Part shown: piece by piece, positions 31,289 to 39,730 of the stretch
Layout of the letters: each line of letters opens with the position of its first letter
How positions within the stretch are numbered: the first letter of the stretch is position 1
Assembly (NCBI GenBank): GCA_047626155.1
Contig: JBLHRR010000031.1
Span: forward strand, 1 to 40,994
DNA from: CALGLS01 sp047626155
Lineage (GTDB): Bacteria; Bacteroidota; Bacteroidia; Chitinophagales; Saprospiraceae
Reading direction: 5' to 3'
DNA length: 40,994 nucleotides
Notes under the pieces: model-generated
Seen by the model: only the letters and a program-made list of their open reading frames with translations
What the model was told of the DNA's origin: nothing
Databases searched by the model: none
Made by a program: the position numbers and the translations under genes

Positions 31289-31300
31289 CGTTGCGCCGTT
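31289..31300. repeat. Dispersed 12-mer CGTTGCGCCGTT
   Basis: Third exact copy in the window, just beyond the stop of the DUF192 gene. Confidence 0.5.
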
Positions 31301-31318
31301 GCGGTTATCTCTCTCGTC

Positions 31319-31975
31319 TCACCTCACCTCAAAATCAATCAGATCCCCCGCCTTAATCCCGTAAGCATTCGTATACCCACCCGCCACTTCCACAACATAT
31401 TTAGCTGGAGCCGTACTTGGAAAATTCTGCTCCGTCAAAGTCGCCGTGTTCTCATGGATATTTATAATCTTCTTATCCGCTCCAACAAAAATAATATCAA
31501 GCGAAACATAAGTATTCTTCATCCAAAAAGAACGAGGAGCAACATCTGGAAACAAGAAAATCATCCCCGTATCATTAGGAATACTCTTTCGGTACATCAT
31601 CCCCTGATTTCGTTGCGGCTCATCATCAGCTACTTCTAATTTAATACTGCGAATGGCTGTTCCATCTGCCTTCTTAAAACTCAAACTACCTTCCTCTTTG
31701 AACGTTGGAACCGCAGCTGGAGCCGCAGGAACTGCTGCAGGTGACGAAGCCGAGCTATTAGACCTTTTAGTTTTACCCCCTCCTAAAGTCCCTGATGGTA
31801 AACTGGTGAAAATAAAGGATACCATTGCCAGACCAATGAAACCAATCATCAGGTATCTTTTAATGTCAATTTTCTTTTTCTTTTTTCTCCTCGGAGTTGT
31901 AGAAGCAGAACGCTCTGTAGGTACTGATGCTCTAATCGTTTTTTCTTCTTTCCTTTTTTTATTTGACTTGGCCAT
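31319..31975 (-). CDS. Membrane-anchored DUF192 protein
   Basis: The 218-residue product begins with a Lys/Arg-rich cytoplasmic segment (about 1-42), one membrane helix (YLMIGFIGLAMVSFIFTSL, about 45-63), an Ala/Pro-rich linker, and then a DUF192 domain (about 100-218). That domain is recognised by EPQRNQGMMYRKSIPNDTGM, MIFLFPDVAPRSFWMKNTY and VVEVAGGYTNAYGIKAGD. The domain should face the periplasm. Its biochemical role is not established. The C-terminal VR sits just beyond a repeat-rich gap. Confidence 0.88.
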   Translation of the reverse strand: MAKSNKKRKEEKTIRASVPTERSASTTPRRKKKKKIDIKRYLMIGFIGLAMVSFIFTSLPSGTLGGGKTKRSNSSASSPAAVPAAPAAVPTFKEEGSLSFKKADGTAIRSIKLEVADDEPQRNQGMMYRKSIPNDTGMIFLFPDVAPRSFWMKNTYVSLDIIFVGADKKIINIHENTATLTEQNFPSTAPAKYVVEVAGGYTNAYGIKAGDLIDFEVR

Positions 31976-32294
31976 ATTTGCAGTTCTTATTGTAAATATT
32001 TTTAATATGAATTAATTACTTTAATAATACTATGTTACTTACTGATTATCATTAACTTACGGCAAACAGCTAAGATTGTAACTCAGGTCAGTATTAAAGT
32101 GGATGCAATATAAATAAACGTTTTTAAACTTGCTATTAAAAATGGTCTTCAAAAATTGCATTCCTATTACATTTCAAACGTTCAAATGCACCTAGGGATA
32201 TGTATCTTCGGGCTTAATTCAGCCTGTGGTCCTTTTGACTAAAAAAATCGGCTAAAGTCCAGGCTAGATCTTCAACAATTCAACTATATTTAAA
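31976..32294. other. Divergent intergenic region
   Basis: It separates the minus-strand DUF192 gene from the plus-strand heme lyase gene, so both promoters should lie here. A small stem GGGCTtaattcAGCCTG is near 32209-32225. No ORF. Confidence 0.35.
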
Positions 32295-32302
32295 TAGTTT
32301 TG
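32295..32302 (+). promoter_or_regulatory. Putative -7 box TAGTTTTG
   Basis: Exact TAnnTTTG match, 34 bp before ATG 32337. No clear -33 box. Confidence 0.45.
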
Positions 32303-32336
32303 TTGGAAGGGTTAACAACTAACAACAATCTTACTT

Positions 32337-35186
32337 ATGGAATATATTGGTGAACATCTCTTACCTGGAAAGCTCGGTCATTTTGCCGTTATCTTTGGTT
32401 TTGTAGCTAGCTTGTTAGCTGTAGCAGCATTTACTTTTGCTACCAATCGTCGAGACACGGATGAATACCATGGCTTTCGCAAAATTGGACGTATTGCTTT
32501 TGTACTACACGGCCTTTCGGTTTTCACAATTATCGCTATTATCTTTTACATGATGCTCAATCAGTACTACGAGTATCAATACGTTTGGGCGCACGTTTCT
32601 GAAGACCTTCCTTTCAAATATATTTTCTCTGCCTTTTGGGAAGGACAAGAAGGTAGTTTCTTACTTTGGATGTTCTGGCATGTAATCCTTGGCTTCGTTC
32701 TGATAAAAAAAGCGGGCAAATGGGAAACACCAGTACTTGCCACCTTGGCACTTGTTCAAGTATTCATAGGTTCTATGTTGCTTGGCATTCACCCGATTTT
32801 TTTGGAAACGGAGTGGAAATTGGGTAGCTCCCCATTTCTATTGTTACGAGATGTAATGGTAGATGCTCCTATTTTTGCGCAAGCCGATTACCTATCTCTT
32901 TTAGAAGGAACAGGTTTGAATCCGCTACTGCAAAATTATTGGATGACCATTCACCCTCCTACCCTTTTCCTTGGCTTTGCTTCTACAGTTGTTCCATATT
33001 GCTATGCCGTTGCAGGTTTGTGGACTAAGGAACATAAAGCTTGGTTGAAACCGGTCCAACCTTGGGCACTTTTTTCAGCAGCCATTCTTGGCTTAGGAAT
33101 TTTAATGGGAGGCGCTTGGGCTTATGAAGCGCTGAGTTTTGGTGGTTACTGGGCCTGGGATCCAGTGGAAAACATGTCACTTGTTCCTTGGATTATTTTG
33201 ATTGCCGGACTTCATGCAAACCTAATTGCGAACGCTACAGGTTATAGCATTAAGTCTACTTACCTTTTCTATCTCTTGACTTTCATTATGATTGTCTACT
33301 CTACCTTCTTAACCAGAAGTGGAATTCTTGGAGAAACTTCTGTTCATGCCTTCGTCGCAGAAATGGGGATTGAAGCACAATTGATCGCTTTCATATTGAC
33401 CTTCTTAGGCATTGGCTTGTTTTTGTTTTTCAAAAATATAAAGTCCATTCCTGCACCTAAAAAAGAGGAATCTATCGCGTCCAGAGAATTCTGGATGTTC
33501 ATTGGGACTCTAGTTCTATTGTTCTCCGGCGTATTGATAACCATATCAACCTCATTGCCTGTTTACAATAAAATCTATCAATTAGTCGTCGACCCGCTCT
33601 ATGAAGGTGGCGTAATAAATGATCAAGTCGGTCACCACAATAAGTACCAACTTTGGATTGCTGTTTTCATTGGTTTGCTTTCTGGAGCTGCTCAGTTTTT
33701 GCGTTTCCGCGAATTCAATTGGAAAAAGCATGCACCAAAATGGTTGAAGCACATGGGAGTTGCCTTAGGGCTTTCTGCAGTTGTGACCTTTTTGTTGCTA
33801 CAAGGATTAGATGCCAATGCTTGGCAGTACCAAACGCTACTTTTCTGTGCAATGTTCACGGTTTTTTGTAACTTAGGTTACATCATATTCTTTATAAAAC
33901 CTTCGTTTAAAGATACCGGTGCTGCCTTCTCTCATATCGGTTTCGGTATCATGGTTCTAGGGGTTTTATACTCTGGTTTGAACAAGGAATTCATTTCTTC
34001 CAACCCATTTGCACAAAGAGGCCTTATAGAAGGATTCACTGAAGAGCAGTACCAAAAGAACATTCTCCTCATCAAGGATCAGCCACTGCTCATGAGTGGT
34101 TATGAAGTCACCTATGAATCAGATACGCTTACTAATTTGACCCGAACCTTTAAGGTCAATTACAAAAAGAAAGACAAGGAAACAAAGGAAGTTTTGGAAG
34201 AGTTCGATCTCTACCCGAATGTCTTGTATGATAAATCTTTCACAAAGATTGCGGCCTCTAATCCCTCTACGAAACGCTATATTGAAAAGGACATTTTTAC
34301 GCACATTGCTTCATTACCAATGGCCGAAACAGACATAAACATAGCTAGAACTCAAGAAGATTCTTTGAAGTACGACATCAAATCATTAGCGATTGGAGAT
34401 ACCTTACGAGGCAATAAATACTTCGCCATCGTCACTGGAATTAACAAGAGTCCTACACACCCGGAATATAACGCTGCGGTGGGAGATCGCGCAATTGGAC
34501 TTCAGATGACTTTTACAGACGAACTCAAGAATAAGAGCTACGATATTCAGCCAATCATCATCTTAAGAGAAACGCTCCTTTATGGGTTTGCCGAAGAAAT
34601 AGAAGACCTGAATGTTAAAGTAAAACTAACCAATGAAACAGTACGTGAAGCTTTTGGACTAGAAGAAATCTTGTCTTTCAAACAGTTCAAACTGAAGAAA
34701 GATGAACAAATTTCTTTGAATGGTTACCAAGTTCAGTTTACTGGTTTCAATACCGCAGTGGAACATCCGGATTATGATGTAAAACCAGGAGACATCGTTG
34801 TGGGTGCCCGATTAAAAATAACGGAGGCTGCCAATCCGTCTAACATACAGATTGCAGAACCGATATACCTCATCCGAGGCAACAAACCATTCAACTTGCA
34901 ATCGGAATTGGAAGAGCCACCTTTCGTATTTCAGTTCTCTGGAATTGACCCTGCAAAAGAAAGCATTGATTTGCGAATAGCAATTAAAGATACCCAAAGC
35001 TCAGCAAAAGCTTATCCTTTCGCCATTGCAAATGAGGTACCGCGATCTGACTTCATCGTTTTAGAGGCCATTCTTTTTCCTGGTATTAATTTATTCTGGT
35101 TGGGTTCTCTAATGTTACTTGTCGGATTAGCAATCAGTATGATTTATCGAATTAAACATAAGATGATACCTGCGATAAACGAGTAA
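32337..35186 (+). CDS. CcmF/CcsA-type cytochrome c heme lyase
   Basis: The 949-residue polytopic protein has the WWD-like heme-handling motif in FGGYWAWDPVENMSLVPW (about residues 266-283), followed by LTRSGILGETSVHAFVAEMG, which is diagnostic of the CcmF family. About ten or more membrane helices lie in residues 15-550; a large soluble, presumably periplasmic domain (about 560-910) follows, and a final helix (about 915-938) closes the protein. It should ligate heme to apocytochrome c. It is longer than typical CcmF (about 650), the extra being the periplasmic domain with two similar blocks (SPTHPEYNAAVGDRAIGLQM and VEHPDYDVKPGDIVVGARL). That internal resemblance suggests a domain duplication. 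A DUF2520 gene follows after 9 bp. Confidence 0.92.
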   Translation: MEYIGEHLLPGKLGHFAVIFGFVASLLAVAAFTFATNRRDTDEYHGFRKIGRIAFVLHGLSVFTIIAIIFYMMLNQYYEYQYVWAHVSEDLPFKYIFSAFWEGQEGSFLLWMFWHVILGFVLIKKAGKWETPVLATLALVQVFIGSMLLGIHPIFLETEWKLGSSPFLLLRDVMVDAPIFAQADYLSLLEGTGLNPLLQNYWMTIHPPTLFLGFASTVVPYCYAVAGLWTKEHKAWLKPVQPWALFSAAILGLGILMGGAWAYEALSFGGYWAWDPVENMSLVPWIILIAGLHANLIANATGYSIKSTYLFYLLTFIMIVYSTFLTRSGILGETSVHAFVAEMGIEAQLIAFILTFLGIGLFLFFKNIKSIPAPKKEESIASREFWMFIGTLVLLFSGVLITISTSLPVYNKIYQLVVDPLYEGGVINDQVGHHNKYQLWIAVFIGLLSGAAQFLRFREFNWKKHAPKWLKHMGVALGLSAVVTFLLLQGLDANAWQYQTLLFCAMFTVFCNLGYIIFFIKPSFKDTGAAFSHIGFGIMVLGVLYSGLNKEFISSNPFAQRGLIEGFTEEQYQKNILLIKDQPLLMSGYEVTYESDTLTNLTRTFKVNYKKKDKETKEVLEEFDLYPNVLYDKSFTKIAASNPSTKRYIEKDIFTHIASLPMAETDINIARTQEDSLKYDIKSLAIGDTLRGNKYFAIVTGINKSPTHPEYNAAVGDRAIGLQMTFTDELKNKSYDIQPIIILRETLLYGFAEEIEDLNVKVKLTNETVREAFGLEEILSFKQFKLKKDEQISLNGYQVQFTGFNTAVEHPDYDVKPGDIVVGARLKITEAANPSNIQIAEPIYLIRGNKPFNLQSELEEPPFVFQFSGIDPAKESIDLRIAIKDTQSSAKAYPFAIANEVPRSDFIVLEAILFPGINLFWLGSLMLLVGLAISMIYRIKHKMIPAINE

Positions 35187-35195
35187 TAGCCAACT

Positions 35196-35972
35196 ATGCA
35201 AAGTACAACGATTATCGGCGCGGGCAATCTGGCCCATCACCTTGGAAAACAACTTGTCCAACAAGCTGTAGCCGTGCATCAGGTCTTTAGTCGTAAAAAA
35301 CGAAAAGCTCAGCAACTCGCGAAATTACTTTCGGCAAAAGCAACCAATAAAATTAATGAAATAGAGGATAACGCCGATCTCTACATTATTGCCGTAAGTG
35401 ACAATGCGATAGCATCGGTAGCGGAGCAATTAGCGCAATGCATCGATGCTCAAAAAAGCTTGGTGGTGCATACTTCAGGAGCGACTCCTTCTACCGTCCT
35501 TAAAAAGCACTTCAAACATTACGGCGTTTTCTACCCTTTACAAAGTTTTTCAAAAGACAAGACTGTCAATTTTCAGAACATCCCCATCTGCATAGATGCA
35601 AAATATGTAAGAGATAGAAAAGCCCTCACAAAACTTGGCGAATCAATTTCCAACAAGGTGTTTACAATTAATGATAAGGAAAGAGCAAGTTTGCACGTAG
35701 CTGCTGTTTTTGTAAATAACTTCACCAATCTACTCTATCAAAGAGCTGCTAAAATATTAGATAACAAAGATCTTCCTTTTGATTTACTACGACCTTTATT
35801 ACTAGAAACAGCGCTCAAAGTTCAACAATACGAACCTAAGGACATGCAAACAGGGCCGGCCATCCGAGGGGATCAGAAAACCATCGATAGGCATTTGTCT
35901 TACCTGGAGAAGGAACATCCTGACTATTATGACTTATATTCGCAGCTGACGAAGCAGTTACTCCCTGAGTAG
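35196..35972 (+). CDS. Rossmann-fold DUF2520 protein
   Basis: The 258-residue product starts MQSTTIIGAGNLAHHLGKQL, an NAD(P)-binding motif, with LYIIAVSDNAIASVAEQLAQ and VVHTSGATPSTVLKKHFKHY in the first domain. The second, helical DUF2520 domain has HVAAVFVNNFTNLLYQRA and TGPAIRGDQKTIDRHLSYL. It resembles a ketopantoate/pyrroline-carboxylate reductase-like oxidoreductase with unknown substrate. It lies 9 bp after the heme lyase gene and is probably co-transcribed. Confidence 0.9.
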   Translation: MQSTTIIGAGNLAHHLGKQLVQQAVAVHQVFSRKKRKAQQLAKLLSAKATNKINEIEDNADLYIIAVSDNAIASVAEQLAQCIDAQKSLVVHTSGATPSTVLKKHFKHYGVFYPLQSFSKDKTVNFQNIPICIDAKYVRDRKALTKLGESISNKVFTINDKERASLHVAAVFVNNFTNLLYQRAAKILDNKDLPFDLLRPLLLETALKVQQYEPKDMQTGPAIRGDQKTIDRHLSYLEKEHPDYYDLYSQLTKQLLPE

Positions 35973-36006
35973 TAAATTACTCAAAGAGAACCCTAATGTG
36001 GAATGC

Positions 36007-36078
36007 TCACGCAGAGCGCGCAAAGCCTGCAGAGTAAAACGCACCTAGCGCGCGTCTCGCTCTGCGGCCTCTGCGTGA
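36007..36078. repeat. CACGCAGAG-type palindromic intergenic repeat, copy 2
   Basis: Starts TCACGCAGAG and ends CTCTGCGTGA, exact 10-bp outer arms, with GCCTGCAGA and TCTGCGGCC inside extending the stem. Related to 13152-13216. It lies just after the DUF2520 gene. Confidence 0.65.
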
Positions 36079-36156
36079 TTATAAATACGAAAGGTAAACA
36101 TAGTGTCCCATAGTATTACACAAAAAATATTTTTCTTCATTTTCATACAAAAAAGC

Positions 36157-37200
36157 ATGCAATTCAAAACCCTCGCCTACGCGCTCCTTCTTCTGCTAAG
36201 CACCGCAGCCTGTACTTCTCTGTACAAAGCCAAGCTCCAAGAATTCGAAAAAAACAAACAATATCGATTCGCCTTTTACAATGTCGAAAACCTCTTTGAC
36301 ACTTTGGACGACCCTTTAACTAGAGACGAAGAGTTCACCCCAACAGGCAAAAAGAAATGGTCTGAAGAACGATACCAAACCAAGCTGGATCAAATAGCTC
36401 AGGTACTAGGAGACATGAATTATCCTGCCGTTGTTGGTTTTTGTGAAGTGGAAAATGCAAAGGTATTACAAGACTTAGTTCAAAAAACAAAGCTCAAGGA
36501 TTACAACTATAAATACGTTCACTACGATTCACCAGACAAAAGAGGAATCGACAATGGATTGATTTATATCGATGGACTTTTCAAAGTAACCAATAGTGAT
36601 GCTACTCGAATTGATTTCCCAAAGGAGGTTGTGGAAGGTTATACCACCCGTGACATTTTACATGTAGAAGGAGTCTTTCGACAAAAAGATACGATGCACT
36701 TTTTCGTTAACCACTGGCCTTCTCGGAGAGGTGGCTTGAAAGCCAGTCAACCAAAACGAGTTTACGTTGCTACACAATTGCGTAAGCAAACCAACAAGAT
36801 TCTTACAAATAATCCGAATGCTAAAATTGTGATTACTGGAGACTTCAATGACGAACCAGATAATGATAGTGTTCTTTCTGCCTTGGATGCAAAACCAGTC
36901 GGAGAAACCGTAGAAAACAACAAGCTTTACAATTGCTCCAGCAAAGCTGACAAAGAAGGATTAGGAAGTTATCGGTATAAAGGAAATTGGAATATGCTGG
37001 ATCAGTTTATTGTCTCCGGAAGTATGATCAATAAGAACTCATCGATCACATTAACCGATGCTCAGATTTTCCGTCCTGCTTATTTAGTATATGTAGATAA
37101 AAAATATGGCGATAAACCGAGCCGGACATATGGTGGCCCTAAATATTATGGTGGCTACAGTGACCACTTTCCAGTATTTGTAGATGTACTGGTTAAATAA
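36157..37200 (+). CDS. Endonuclease/exonuclease/phosphatase-family lipoprotein
   Basis: From ATG 36157 the product is 347 residues with a lipoprotein signal (LAYALLLLLSTAAC, Cys about residue 18). The EEP fold is clear: FAFYNVENLFDTLDDP, VVGFCEVENAKVLQDLV (catalytic Glu), FFVNHWPSRRGGLKASQ, KIVITGDFNDEPDND and the terminal GYSDHFPVFVDVLV (catalytic His). Members hydrolyse phosphodiesters or phosphomonoesters; for a surface or periplasmic lipoprotein, nucleic acid or organophosphate scavenging is plausible but unproven. A terminator follows 34 bp after the stop. Confidence 0.9.
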   Translation: MQFKTLAYALLLLLSTAACTSLYKAKLQEFEKNKQYRFAFYNVENLFDTLDDPLTRDEEFTPTGKKKWSEERYQTKLDQIAQVLGDMNYPAVVGFCEVENAKVLQDLVQKTKLKDYNYKYVHYDSPDKRGIDNGLIYIDGLFKVTNSDATRIDFPKEVVEGYTTRDILHVEGVFRQKDTMHFFVNHWPSRRGGLKASQPKRVYVATQLRKQTNKILTNNPNAKIVITGDFNDEPDNDSVLSALDAKPVGETVENNKLYNCSSKADKEGLGSYRYKGNWNMLDQFIVSGSMINKNSSITLTDAQIFRPAYLVYVDKKYGDKPSRTYGGPKYYGGYSDHFPVFVDVLVK

Positions 37201-37228
37201 TTAGGCCCACTAAAAAGGGCGAAAGAAC

Positions 37229-37456
37229 TTAAGAGGCAGGCAATAAATGCTTGCCTTTTTCTATGATGGCCTTAATGACTTTTACATCAGGCAGCATAAC
37301 CTCCTGTTTGGCATTTTGATTTGTCTCCTCTAACTCAATCGATGTTTTAGCAGTTGTTTGTTCACTCGCTACCGTACTATTCAAATAGATATACGAGGAA
37401 AGGCTGAAGAGCATCAAACAACAAAGGACAAGATTTCGAAGGTTTTTGTTTTTCAT
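37229..37456 (-). CDS. Small exported hypothetical protein (75 aa)
   Basis: From ATG 37456 the product begins MKNKNLRNLVLCCLMLFSLS, a basic n-region and hydrophobic core, followed by a short polar tail ending KVIKAIIEKGKHLLPAS. The Cys pair lies inside the hydrophobic core and does not form a convincing lipobox. No family recognised. It converges with the EEP gene, and its 3' end overlaps that gene's terminator hairpin. Confidence 0.6.
   Translation of the reverse strand: MKNKNLRNLVLCCLMLFSLSSYIYLNSTVASEQTTAKTSIELEETNQNAKQEVMLPDVKVIKAIIEKGKHLLPAS
37235..37260 (+). terminator. Rho-independent terminator of the EEP gene
   Basis: GGCAGGC and GCTTGCC form a 7-bp stem (one wobble) with a 7-nt loop, followed by TTTTT. 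It lies within the 3' codons of the opposing small gene. Confidence 0.75.
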
Positions 37457-37732
37457 AAGACTTTGGTTTAGCATTGTAGTTTTAGAAAATAAGTGTAATA
37501 CTGTGAAGTGTCCGTCTAAGCGGCGAAAATACGTTTTATCAAACGATAAGTCACTTTTTTTTCGGCAAACGTTCTAATACTAAGGACGATTGAAGTGTCC
37601 AGTAGTTGCATGCAATTGAAAAATAATGTGAGAAAAAGCGGATTCACGTGTAATTTGAAGGACTATTTAGAGAATAATTGAGTTGTAGCGGCCCATATAT
37701 GTAATTTAACTTTAAAATATCCAAGGTTTTGG
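37457..37732. other. Divergent intergenic region
   Basis: Contains no ORF and no strong hairpin. It should hold the promoters of the small exported protein (minus) and the PA-domain protein (plus). Confidence 0.35.
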
Positions 37733-37740
37733 TATTTTTG
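37733..37740 (+). promoter_or_regulatory. Putative -7 box TATTTTTG
   Basis: Exact TAnnTTTG match, 35 bp before ATG 37776. No clear -33 box. Confidence 0.45.
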
Positions 37741-37775
37741 TCCATTCTTTAAATTATTAATCAAAATCTTATTTC

Positions 37776-39566
37776 ATGAGAACATTTACATTCATATTTC
37801 TTTCTTTATTCGCCTCCCTTACTGTCTCCGCTCAGCTTTTCATCGTAAACTCGCCAGATGACGTTGCGGGGTCTTACGATTTCAGTACTCCTCCTGTTGG
37901 AGATGAGTGGGGTGCAAACCTTGCAGACAGTGTTTGGTGTGGTAACTTAATGCTTGTAGATCCAGCTGATGGCTGTACAGCTATCTCTACTGATCTCGCT
38001 GGCGATGTTGCTGTTGTAGACAGAGGAACTTGTAACTTCAGTATTAAAGCTTGGGAGGCTGAATTAGCGGGCGCTAGCGCTTGCATCATTGTTAATAATC
38101 AACCTGGATTCCTGTTAGTAGGTATGTTGCCAGGTACCAATGCTGAGCTGGTAACTATTCCTGTTATTTTCATTACGCTGGAAGCTGGAGATGCCATCAA
38201 AGCAGCGATGTCAGACGGTACGGTCAATGTCTGTATGGGTAATATCGTTTTTGATAACAATGTTGCTTCTGGTTTGACTGAAGTTTCTGCTCCGTTTTCT
38301 GCTACAGTTCCTTTTCCTCAAATAGAAGCTGCTGCATCAGCAGGATTCACTCCTTTGGCTAGAATTCTAAATGACGGTGTAGAAGATGCACACAATGTAA
38401 CTACAACTGCTGAAATATCTTTCGCTCCTGATGGAGGTTCTGCTTCACAGATTTATTCTGAAATGGCTGCTACTGAATTATTACCTTCTGGTGATACGGT
38501 TCTGCATGAACTAGCTGCATTCGATTACTCTGGAAGTGACATTGGATCTTATACTGTAAACTATGAAATCACCATGGATTCAATTGACGGTTTGACCAGT
38601 GATAATTCTGCAAATTATAGTTTTGATGTTACAGAAAATGTATTTGCTGAAGGACAATGGGATTACGCTAACAACCGCCCATTAAGAACTTTTGCCACTA
38701 CTATCGGAGGAGTTGAAGATGGTGATCCTAATGACTGGGAATTGGTTTCTTCTTTTGAAGTACCTGTTGGAGTTGGATACAGAATAGATAGTGTTCAGTA
38801 CTATGTTGAAATTAATACTACTGACCAACCTACTCTTGATGGTATTACTGTAAAGACAAAATTATACGAATGGATGGATGCCAATGAAGATGGTGCTGTA
38901 ACAAATGACGAAGTTGCTTTAGTAGCTTTCAACAACTGGGAATTCTCTGAAGCTGATGGAGAAGGCCGTTGGATTACCGTTAACCTCCAGGACAACTTGT
39001 CTCTAGACCCTAGTTATGTTATTCCTTCTGATGGAAACGTATACTTTGTTGGTTTGGAATACAGTGGACCATTGGGTGTTGAATTTGGTTTCAATGATGA
39101 TTACAGCTTTGGTCTGTTAAACAACCTTAACTTGTTGAACACAGATGCTGACCCTCCATACTTACTATCTACTATGCAAATTGACGGATTGGTTGACTTT
39201 GAAGACCTTGGTGTTTTTGGTGACGGAGCTGGTGGAATCGTAGATGCTACGGCTACCACTGCTATGTATATTAATGGAATCAACACTGCGGTTACAGTAT
39301 TGGATGATAATGAAGCTTCTATTGCTTTGTATCCGAATCCAGCTTCTCAGCAATTAAATACAATTGTTGAATTGGATGAGCAAACTTCTAAGTTGACTTA
39401 CAGCATTATGGATATGCAAGGACGTCAAATTTTCTATGTTGAAAAATTTAATGTTACAAAAGATCAGAATGAATTCAATGTTGAGCAATTGCCTGCTGGC
39501 GTTTACAACATGAATATTACAACTGATAAAGGAATCAAAACTGAACGTTTCAATGTTCAGCACTAA
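37776..39566 (+). CDS. PA-domain protein with T9SS sorting domain (tandem copy 1)
   Basis: The 596-residue product has a signal peptide (MRTFTFIFLSLFASLTVSAQ). A protease-associated (PA) domain spans about 52-150, with VAVVDRGTCNFSIKAWEAEL and AGASACIIVNNQPGF. A beta-sandwich region (about 170-290) and a later domain with the calcium-loop-like DANEDGAVTNDEVALV (about 366-381) follow. The last 75 residues (IALYPNPASQQLNTIVELDE ... LPAGVYNMNITTDKGIKTE) are a type A T9SS sorting domain. No peptidase active site is visible, so it is probably a secreted or surface adhesin or matrix-type protein. A terminator follows, then a second, partly identical gene. Confidence 0.88.
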   Translation: MRTFTFIFLSLFASLTVSAQLFIVNSPDDVAGSYDFSTPPVGDEWGANLADSVWCGNLMLVDPADGCTAISTDLAGDVAVVDRGTCNFSIKAWEAELAGASACIIVNNQPGFLLVGMLPGTNAELVTIPVIFITLEAGDAIKAAMSDGTVNVCMGNIVFDNNVASGLTEVSAPFSATVPFPQIEAAASAGFTPLARILNDGVEDAHNVTTTAEISFAPDGGSASQIYSEMAATELLPSGDTVLHELAAFDYSGSDIGSYTVNYEITMDSIDGLTSDNSANYSFDVTENVFAEGQWDYANNRPLRTFATTIGGVEDGDPNDWELVSSFEVPVGVGYRIDSVQYYVEINTTDQPTLDGITVKTKLYEWMDANEDGAVTNDEVALVAFNNWEFSEADGEGRWITVNLQDNLSLDPSYVIPSDGNVYFVGLEYSGPLGVEFGFNDDYSFGLLNNLNLLNTDADPPYLLSTMQIDGLVDFEDLGVFGDGAGGIVDATATTAMYINGINTAVTVLDDNEASIALYPNPASQQLNTIVELDEQTSKLTYSIMDMQGRQIFYVEKFNVTKDQNEFNVEQLPAGVYNMNITTDKGIKTERFNVQH

Positions 39567-39597
39567 TTCCTTAATCTCCTCTTTCGAGGAAATAAAA

Positions 39598-39631
39598 ATG
39601 GCTCTGTATCTTTGGATGCAGGGCCATTTTT
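39598..39631 (+). terminator. Rho-independent terminator of tandem copy 1
   Basis: ATGGCTCTG and CAGGGCCAT form a 9-bp stem with one wobble and a 12-nt loop, followed by TTTTT. Confidence 0.9.
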
Positions 39632-39730
39632 AATACAAACACCTTATAAAAAAAAGAAATTTATGTTACATTGCACTATTTAAATATTTATCTACTTATT
39701 AATCAATTTCTTTAATCAAAATCTTATAAC

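Noticed and set aside
30504..31318. tmRNA, RNase P RNA, SRP RNA or tRNA in the long gap
   Set aside because: No tmRNA ends, no GAGGAAAGTCC-type RNase P core, no SRP tetraloop domain and no tRNA cloverleaf were found on either strand.
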